Positions 58,001-64,000 of a stretch of DNA of 64,000 bases are shown here, piece after piece. The notes beneath the pieces were generated by a model that was given only the letters and a program-made list of their open reading frames with translations, was not told where the DNA came from and ran no database searches. The stretch is taken from the NCBI GenBank assembly GCA_963971285.1, contig OZ020257.1, positions 15,390,602 to 15,454,601 of the forward strand, read 5' to 3'. The position numbers were made by a program, and so were the translations under genes. Source of the DNA: Astropecten irregularis. Its lineage: Eukaryota > Echinodermata > Asteroidea > Paxillosida > Astropectinidae. Position 1 is the stretch's first letter; the number at the start of each line of letters is the position of its first letter.

Positions 58001-61000
58001 CCTGGGCTTTTTATGCAGAACCCAACCACAATAATTCTCTCTGGTTTGAGGTTTATTTTACTATAACTTTAATATCTCTTTGTTTCCAGACTTCATCAAG
58101 ATTCGTTATAACATTGATCGGCGGAGACTGATGCAAGCTATCGGGTTCTATTGCAGTGACAGTCGAAACAGAATGCTGAAAACTCTTCATCAGTGCAACA
58201 TTAAACCTGGCACATTTACAAAATGATTCTCACATGTATTCTTTTTAATGGCAGCATAAGTATTCCACTTAATACACCACAAATATTGCTAATATTATTG
58301 GAGCCACTGTAAAGAAACACAATTTTTTACTTTCCTGCTTGTTGTCAAAGTCTCTGTTGTCATATGTTAAAGAATCGTTTCTTTTTGTGACATCATCTGG
58401 CAGTTAGAGAATCATGTCTTTTTGACAAATTATCAATGTCGTCTTCATTGTCAAGATTTGAAAGAAAAAATGGATTGACTGGTTCATTACGTGTTAGGAA
58501 GCTATATATTGTGGAACCAGCTTGGTTGGTAATCAGCAGAGATTGCTGTACAAGTGGATCCTTTTAAACCAGCTCAACTGGTTCCCTGACAGAGAGGGAG
58601 CCAGCTTGCCTGACTTATTTGCTTATATCCTGTTTACACATTTTTCAGGTTTTGCAATTGTATGCCACTTTTTTGTTGTCATGGCAATACCATGGACATT
58701 CCTGTTTTCTATTTTAAAAAAATGAATATCCTTCTTGTGTCTTTCTTTTTAGGGGATAGGAGAAAAACAATTGCTGTATATTTTATATGAAAAAATTCAA
58801 TTTTTATTAGATCCATAATTCATAATTTTCTACCACATTGAAAGGCAATATAATGGAATTGAGGACTAAGACTGGGGCTTTTTCCAAACCTTGGCTCTGG
58901 CTCAGGCTCTTGCTCTGGTTCTGGCTCCATTTCTGGAATCCATTATAAAATAAAGAGTTTCAAAATAGAGGCTTTTTGGCTGCGGTTCAGAAGTAGATTC
59001 TCTGGTCTGAAAAAGAAAACAGCTACATCTTTTAATGAAAAATCACAACCTATATTTTCAGCATATGGATGCCTAGCCTTAGCCGGAGTCGAGGTTTGGA
59101 AACGGCCCCCTGGAATACAAATCTAGAAAACAAGTGCCTCATATTAAACTTAAACCCCCCCCCCCCCAAAAAAAAAAAAAAAAGAAGAAATTCTTCAAGC
59201 TTTCTAAAAAATGTCCATATTTCAAACTTGGTGTTTTTGCTAAGATTAATTTAGATATTATTGGGATCATTGGATACCACATTTATTTGTTAATATTTTT
59301 AAGTCCGGGTGATAGCAATTTTTATGTAAGGTTTTGCATCTCTCAAGAGATAACTTTTTGTCGGTTGCACTGTACTCTTTATAAAAGTCAGAGATGGTCT
59401 CTGTGTTATATCTAGGGAAAACGGCGCCCAGGGCAAGCACTAAAATTGGGCTCGTAATTCCAACTTGTGATGCCAATGGAACAAAATAACACAATTTGAA
59501 ATTGAATCTTTTCTTTCTTTGTTCATTATATTTCAAGATAACTTCAACAGTACAGCTACCATTCTTTTTTTCCTTTGCATTTTTTGCACCTCACTACAAA
59601 GTGGCCCCCTTGCCCTCACCCCCTAGATATGCCTTATGGATGGAATGAACCAGACAGTATTCAGATACATTTATTACAAGAATGATGGTTATCTGTAGGA
59701 GTAAGAGTAGTCCATTTTGATTTGAGGGATGCGGGGCATCAGAACAATTGCTGACAACGATCAACTTAGGTATACACAGCAGTGCCTTCCCAGATTTTTA
59801 GTGTTTGGTGGCTATAATTTTGTCAATAATGACACAACTTCACTGAAATTACCCCCAAATCGTGATCATCATGAAGGATTTTCCCCCTGATGGAGAATAT
59901 TTCTCGTTGCCTATTATGTAAACATGTGTTTCTCATCTCTGTGTAGAATTAGAATCATAGTTCACTGTGTTTTCGTTTAACTTATATTGTAGAATCATGA
60001 ATGCTTTGTAAATGTGTGCTACAAACCATTAAACTCTGTTTTTAAATTGGTAAATTTGTGTGCATTTCAATTATCTGTTTGTCCATTCAGTTAGTTTGTA
60101 GAACATTACACTACAAAGCTAATGTCTATTAAATTGCTGCAGACTCTTCAAATGAAATGAACTCTTCAACCAAAAATGATGATCTGAAATGTACAATGTA
60201 TATAATGCTGAGAATTATACAAGCCTGATGTTCCGATCCTTTCGGGATTTTTCACAAAAAGGCTAAATGACATAAGTAACGCATGCACCAGTGGATGAGA
60301 GGAGCAGCAACAAATTATCAGTGGGTTTTTGATGGGACAAACCAAGTTTCTCCTGAAATGACAACTTTCCTTCTTGTCTTTCAGATGAGGATGAGATGGA
60401 AGATGCAGACGATGATGATGAGGAGGAGGATGGTGAAGATGAGGAGCCTTCTTTGCAGGAGCTCGCTGTTGCCTCCTTGGAGGAAGAGGAAGATGAAGAT
60501 GATGACGACGATTGGAAGCCAACGGATGGTGAGGCTTTGTTCCCTTGTCTTTAGTGTGGCCTTATGTCCCAATGTCAAGATTTCTTCAGGCTCAACTTGT
60601 TGAAGTTAACTTCTGTATTAAAAATTTCACGAACCCATTTTGTTTCGCATTTTTCCGTAGGTAAAATGAAAAGAAAGAAGAAGCAGAAAGAGAAGAAAGA
60701 TACCAAGCGTCAGCATCTTGAGGATGTAGAATCAGGACCCAGAAAAGCCAAGAAGCTTGCCCTGTTAGGTATGTTGGCTAATCTGTCTCTCTAGCTGTAG
60801 ATGTTCAAGTCAACAATTAATTTGGATTTCTCCTTTGCAAATTGGTGATTAAACTGTAAATGTGCAGGTTGTAAGTGATACGTGTTTATGTGTTAGGATA
60901 CTGCTATGGCATTATTTCTGTTGATTGGTCTTTTGTTCTTTCAGAGATGAGTAAAAGCTCAGGTGATGATGATGATGATGATGAGGAAGATGACATGGAC

Positions 61001-64000
61001 TTTGATCCCGAGAAGGCCGTCGCAGAGAATGCCGAAGATCAAGACGAGGAATCGAATAGCAGCGAAGATGACGATGACGACCTTGACAGTAGTGATGAGG
61101 ATGGTGAGGATTATGTAATGTATCGTGAGTCAGACAGCGATCTTGAAGAGGACGAGGAAGATGAAGAGGTTGCAGATGAAGATGCGAAGACAACACCCCG
61201 GAGCAAGCGAGCAGCCAAAGACAAAAAGCAAATGCAAAGGATTCTGCAGTCCAAAGAGACCAAGGCCAACAAGGTAGAGACTTTAATTATGCAAATTATG
61301 CAAACTATGTAAATTATGCAATTTATGCAATTTATGCAATTTATTCAATTTATGCGATTTATGCAGTTTATACAATTTGTTCAAATTTCACAAATTGGTG
61401 AAATATTGGAAATTTTGGAAATTATGCAAATTGAAAGAAGATATGCAAAGATATGCTTGATTTAGAATGCACATCACAGATGAGTTCAAATGTAAACCAT
61501 GCACAATAGACCAGGTTGAAGTCCAGTCCATAACCTCCAAGACCAAAGCTGAGACCAAGGCCATCCAAAACTGGCCTTGAGGCCTCCGATCCAACACTGA
61601 TTATAGCATGGCAAGTACTGCCACATACACTATAATCCTAACCATTTTCAAAACTCAAGTCAAAATCTGATCTTTTTCAGTCATCAGAGAAGAAGGCAAG
61701 TTTGAGCGACAAGGAAAACGTCGAAAAGCCCCAGAAGCAGCCTCGGAACCAGTCCACACCTAAGACACAGGGAAACAAGCCCGGACAGCAAGGCAAAACA
61801 CAAGGCAGTAAGACACCTGCCGCGGATAAATCCCCAACGAAAGCATCTTTGAAGAAGGAGGGTAAGACACCAGTCGGTAAGAGCAAGGGGAACAAAACAC
61901 CAGGGGGCAAGGTGCTTAGAGATGAAGCAGCGGGCTCTGGAACCCCTGTATTAAAGACGGAACCAACAACCAACAAGACACCAAATGGCAAAAAATCTGC
62001 TGCGAAGACACCAGCTACTCCTGCTGGGACTCCTAACGGCAAGATGCATGGAGATTCTAAGATGGATGGAGGAGGTGATAAAAAGGAATCAAAGACGCCC
62101 AAGGTGAAGTCAGACGGTCTGACAAGCCAAACACCGAAGAGTCAGAAGAAGGAAAAGACCAAGAGCCAACAACCCGTCAAAACACCGGTAAGAGGAATGA
62201 TAATTCAGTTAATACCCCTAAAATGAGGAAGTAACCGGAATGTGAATGTTTTTATCAATAACACAACTGGTAGATAAGTCGTTAAAGTACAATAAAACTT
62301 GAACTTTCCTCTTATATTATGAATGCCTTTTAAAAAAATGTGTGATTTTTTTTTCGGTTTCAGAAGAAAGTGAAGTTACCGGGTGGAACGGTGATAGAGG
62401 ACCTTGAAATGGGAGACGGCAAGGTGGCAAAGAGCGGGAAAATGGTAGGATAGACATTTTTGTTTGTTTGTTGGGGTGTTTGTTTATTTGTTGGTTTGTT
62501 TTCTTTTGGGGTAAGGATGACATTAATGCATGTGGAACCATTCAGCACAATTTTGGTGCAATTTGTTATTTAACCCAAACAGTGTATAGATTTTAGCTCT
62601 TTGTAACCTGATCGTTAAAATAACCAGTACTGGCAGATTTGGAAACAGAGTGGCATTAGTATTTTACACATGAAGCAAACGTTCTCCCTTTGAGGACAGT
62701 AGAAACAAATTCTTTTTCTAACAAATTGATTATTATGATTTACAGGTGCATGTCTACTACCAAGGGTCCCTGGCTGGAAATGGCAAGGAGTTTGACTCTT
62801 GCATGAAAGGCAAACCGTTCAATTTCAGGCTGGGTAGATCGGAGGTCATCTCGGGCTGGGATACTGGCATAGTTGGTGAGTGACCATCTGGCTGATTGAC
62901 CATCTGGCTTCAAAGCCGGGGACTTTCTCAAAGCTCGGCTACGGCTCTGGCTTCATCTCTGCCATCTATATGCTGAAAAAATAGGTTGTGGTTTTTCATT
63001 GAAGCTGAAGCTATTTTCCTTTTCAAACTTGAGATTCTACTTCTGAAGCACAGCGAAAGGTCTCTATTGTAATACCCATAAATTTATAATGGATTCACAA
63101 AATGGAGCCGGAGCTGAAGCTGGAGTCGAGCTTTGAGAAAGGCCTAAACTGTTATGTAATAGTATGTCCTTGAGTAAGAGGTGTTGCTGTGATTTCACAT
63201 ACCGGTAGTTGTATGGATAATGATATAAATTGATATCCAAATATTCTTTGCTCAGGTATGAAAGTGGGAGGCAAGAGGCGTTTGACAGTTCCAGCAAACC
63301 AGGGGTAAGTTCAGTCTTCATTTGGATTTTAATATCTAGATTATTCTAGCCGTCAGTAGAATTATCCTGCAAATTTACAAAGATAACAAAATAATGAAGA
63401 CTTGTGGAGTACCATATTGTATTAATTGTGCTTGTGCTCCACTTGTGACGAGTGCTTTTCTGTACTAAGGTGCACTGGCTGGAATTAGCATAAGTCAACA
63501 GCTTTAAAGGTATAAAACATGGTTGGGAATGGTCACAGAACAGCACTCACACTTTGTATACTAATCCAACATGTTCATAAAATAACACACCTGTGAACAT
63601 TTTAACTCAATCGGACATCCGAGTCATGAGAAAATAGCAAAAACCTGACTCAATTTTTCTTATAAAACATAAAGAATGGTTTTGATCTTACCCCAAGTTC
63701 AAAACTGTTTACAGTCTTTGTTTTACTAATCTCAGGATAAATACACCATTTCAGGCAGTATTTCTTTAACGGTACAGTGTACATGTACACTGTATATGTT
63801 TCTACCATCACCATCTTTATATCCTGAAAGTTATACATAAATCTGTGAACATTTCTTTTTGGGTATGTTACCAATCCTGTACTGTACCTTTAACCGATAA
63901 TATTCTTGATATGCAAAAAATATAACCTAGTACTCGATCCCTCTGTGTTATTCTTGTCAGGTATGGGCAGAGGAAGATGGGCCCTATTCCTTCAAACAGC
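46084..64000 (+). CDS. nucleoplasmin-like FKBP (FKBP39/46 type), 3' partial
   Basis: Nuclear immunophilin: N-terminal nucleoplasmin-like histone-chaperone domain, acidic and basic linkers, C-terminal FKBP prolyl isomerase. Exons: 46084-46093, 47423-47515, 47857-48015, 48156-48269, 60385-60528, 60661-60768, 60945-61273, 61681-62187, 62364-62444, 62746-62875, 63256-63304, 63961 to beyond the edge. Phases all match and give 588 residues in the window. Residues 1-125 read MFWGLTIEPGKHYTQTVEES onward, the family signature, with conserved VALD and PLDLNFTEGE. Then come Asp/Glu tracts (126-173 and within 210-319), a Lys/Arg-rich stretch likely to be a nuclear signal (174-209) and a Lys/Thr/Pro-rich linker (320-488). 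The FKBP domain starts at 489 (PGGTVIEDL) with VHVYYQGSL, FDSCMKGKPF, VISGWDTGIVGMKVGGKR and GYGQRKMGPIPSNS. The 12-kb intron 4 contains two BEN-domain cassettes. The first coding exon has only ten bases. Confidence 0.94.
46676..46725. repeat. perfect 24-bp inverted repeat, 2-bp loop
   Basis: Arms 46676-46699 and 46702-46725 are exact complements (left arm begins AAAATGGCCTCACGCGATCA), separated by AC. It lies in FKBP intron 1 and could form a cruciform or hairpin. A related GACCAGAC/GTCTGGTT context occurs just upstream, so it may be a small palindromic element. Confidence 0.85.
47160..47250. repeat. C-rich low-complexity tract
   Basis: A mixture of CCACC, CCCC and CACC units in FKBP intron 1, ending about 170 bases before exon 2. 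Simple-sequence expansion with no coding role. Confidence 0.8.
48068..48120. repeat. fragment of the 4664-4922 MITE
   Basis: GGGGCCAATTTCATGG is followed by GCTAAGCACAAAA and a second GCACAAAA string, as at the left end of the 4664-4922 element. Only the terminal 50 bases remain. It sits 35 bases upstream of FKBP exon 4 and probably contributes part of its intron. Confidence 0.55.
48780..48885 (+). other. candidate BEN1 leader exon and donor
   Basis: A 28-base block around AATGGTAAGTTG (48858-48885) is identical at 54625-54652. Each copy lies several hundred bases before a BEN cassette. It contains a good splice donor, ATG|GTAAGT. If spliced to the BEN exon at 49501, no upstream ATG is in the required phase, so it could only be a 5' UTR exon. 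Whether it is an alternative first exon, an enhancer or a repeat is open. Confidence 0.35.
49501..52440 (+). CDS. BEN-domain cassette 1
   Basis: Four exons: 49501-50637, 50995-51416, 51832-52060, 52331-52440, with matched phases and stop at 52438-52440; 632 residues without any head. The first exon enters in phase 1 at GWASGEESSLDD and has basic clusters (RRALKRKYASF, WRKRRKLSRKR) likely to be nuclear signals, then Ser/Gln-rich disorder. The second exon carries GVYWSCLSDE. Exons 3-4 encode a BEN domain: RLSHGYDVFVTRFDLW, LTRRLLDIFFDRMTLAMG, LDQNVVGAIISFIKARYNI. BEN domains bind DNA and chromatin factors. There is no in-frame ATG at the 5' end downstream of the acceptor until about 49758. The acceptor phase equals that of FKBP exon 5, so this may be an alternative tail of the nucleoplasmin-like gene. 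A separate nested gene is the alternative. AATAAA at 53259. Confidence 0.88.
52075..52260 (+). repeat. partial TTAAAGGTA-family MITE in BEN1 intron
   Basis: Starts near ACTATCATACATTGGTAGCA and follows the family through GATGGTGATGGTAGAAACAT and the AAAAGAGTAAAACCA block. It begins 15 bases after the donor of BEN1 exon 3. The right half is absent or diverged. Confidence 0.6.
53259..53264 (+). terminator. candidate poly(A) signal after BEN1
   Basis: AATAAA in an A/T-rich context about 820 bases beyond the BEN1 stop. If used, it would end BEN1 transcripts well before BEN2 and before the FKBP tail exons. Usage is not shown by sequence alone. Confidence 0.4.
53862..54188. mobile_element. MITE with ~75-bp inverted ends between BEN cassettes
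   Basis: The left end begins GGTGATCAATTTTGTGCGAT and continues GTCGTGTTGCTGGTAG, GCTGGAACTGCTAGCCTTCA and TCAGGCAAC. The right end is the complement with a few mismatches. The interior carries a G17 run near 53969. It lies between BEN1 and BEN2, with no coding capacity. Confidence 0.8.
54540..54652 (+). other. candidate BEN2 leader exon and donor
   Basis: Counterpart of 48780-48885, sharing the identical 28-base block (54625-54652) with donor ATG|GTAAGT at 54628/54629. In the phase needed to join the BEN2 exon at 55059, a TAA stop lies about 20 bases upstream and no ATG follows it. As in BEN1, it cannot supply the start codon. Confidence 0.35.
55059..58226 (+). CDS. BEN-domain cassette 2, paralogue of cassette 1
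   Basis: Same four-exon plan as cassette 1: 55059-56225, 56684-57060, 57338-57563, 58090-58226, stop at 58224-58226; 635 residues without any head. The first exon begins in phase 1 at GWASGEDSSQEC, with WRKKRKLARKR and ILQTSDNM aligning to cassette 1. The second exon has MDTSSAQV and GVYWSCISDD. The BEN domain reads RLTRGYDVFLTRYDLW, LTRRLLDVYFDRMTLAMG, LDQNVVGAIRDFIKIRYNI, and ends KPGTFTK. A stop codon (TGA) lies just before the acceptor, so translation cannot begin upstream in the same exon. The first in-frame ATG inside it comes after 48 codons, past the conserved GWASGE. This favours splicing from an upstream coding exon; FKBP exon 4 fits in phase. Confidence 0.88.
57864..58004. mobile_element. 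GGGTCGATTTCAC MITE in BEN2 last intron
   Basis: Left end GGGGTCGATTTCACCAAACT, right end the near-complement ending GTGAAATCGGACCC. It matches the nested MITE at 1997-2148, in inverted orientation relative to it. Confidence 0.7.
58871..59110. mobile_element. MITE of the 27156-27399 family
   Basis: Shares AAAATAGAGGCTTTT, GGCTGCGGTT and ACCTATATTTTCAGCATA with 27156-27399, with similar CTCTGGCTC-rich inverted arms. It lies between the BEN2 stop and FKBP exon 5. Just after it (59154-59185) is a C11/A16 run. Confidence 0.65.
59410..59640. repeat. dispersed repeat shared with 31110-31350
   Basis: Collinear match with 31110-31350 from GGGAAAACGGC to the T-rich end. From 59641 to 60384 nothing is recognised apart from a short TCCTTTCGGGATTTTTC fragment near 60236, related to the GATCCTAGCAGGATC strings at 20490 and 27530. 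Confidence 0.6.
61284..61440 (+). repeat. ~10-bp repeat rich in ATGCAAAT octamers
   Basis: Units of ATTTATGCAA, with a period of about ten bases, fill 61284-61375 in FKBP intron 7. ATGCAAAT, the POU-factor octamer, occurs exactly at 61289-61296 and 61424-61431. It begins eleven bases after the exon 7 donor. Confidence 0.7.
62917..63147 (-). mobile_element. reverse copy of the 27156-27399 MITE family
   Basis: Contains TATGCTGAAAAAATAGGTTG and CTATTGTAA-type blocks that are the complement of the family's interior, with GCTCCGG-rich inverted ends. It lies in FKBP intron 10. Confidence 0.65.
63504..63893 (-). mobile_element. TTAAAGGTA-family MITE, full copy, FKBP intron 11
   Basis: Bounded by TTTAAAGGTATAAAACATGG and the near-complement ending GTACTGTACCTTTAA. 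Its interior is close to 740-1079, and it has an extra palindromic GTACAGTGTACATGTACACT string. It fills most of the last intron before the window edge. Confidence 0.8.

Noticed and set aside
60912..61196. His-rich minus-strand frames opposite the FKBP acidic exons
   Set aside because: GAT/GAG repeats on the plus strand create His/Leu-rich shadows. The plus-strand exons have correct splice sites and family context.

Overview
The window is animal genomic DNA. It is AT-rich and intron-rich, dense in short inverted-repeat elements and tRNA-derived SINEs, and carries TTAGGG-like motifs. The gene set (snurportin-1, a lysosomal beta-hexosaminidase, a nucleoplasmin-like FKBP, BEN-domain proteins, a rhodopsin-class GPCR) and the SINE type suggest an invertebrate deuterostome, most likely an echinoderm. 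The species cannot be named from the sequence alone.

Layout. 1-12 kb: no convincing gene; several MITE families, an interrupted SINE, a pentanucleotide minisatellite, and a perfect RFX-type X-box at the left edge. 12.1-16.75 kb, minus strand: complete seven-exon snurportin-1. 17.3-27.7 kb, plus strand and divergent from it: complete beta-hexosaminidase in twelve coding positions. One of these exists as two tandem 178-base versions, and one splice donor has been hit by a hAT-like element. 29.6-30.6 kb: an intronless class A GPCR with a TATA box. 31-36.6 kb: repeats, a LINE 3' fragment and no solid gene. 36.67-45.88 kb: a near-perfect tandem array of a 1454-base unit, made of seven copies of a 483-base inverted-terminal-repeat element separated by six 971-base spacers. 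46.08 kb to the right edge: an FKBP39/46-type nuclear immunophilin gene running off the window. Its 12-kb fourth intron holds two paralogous BEN-domain exon cassettes in the same orientation.

The most interesting reading is that the last locus is a shared-head gene. The nucleoplasmin-like head (exons 1-4) ends in phase 1. The FKBP tail and both BEN cassettes begin with phase-1 acceptors, and neither BEN cassette has an obvious in-frame start codon of its own. One promoter could therefore make a histone-chaperone head joined to a prolyl-isomerase tail or to either of two DNA-binding tails. The exon phases are seen in the sequence; the splicing is inferred. A second candidate of similar quality is the pair of mutually exclusive exons in the hexosaminidase active site.

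All splice sites were read by eye from consensus sites, phase and homology to known protein families. No search or transcript data were available.
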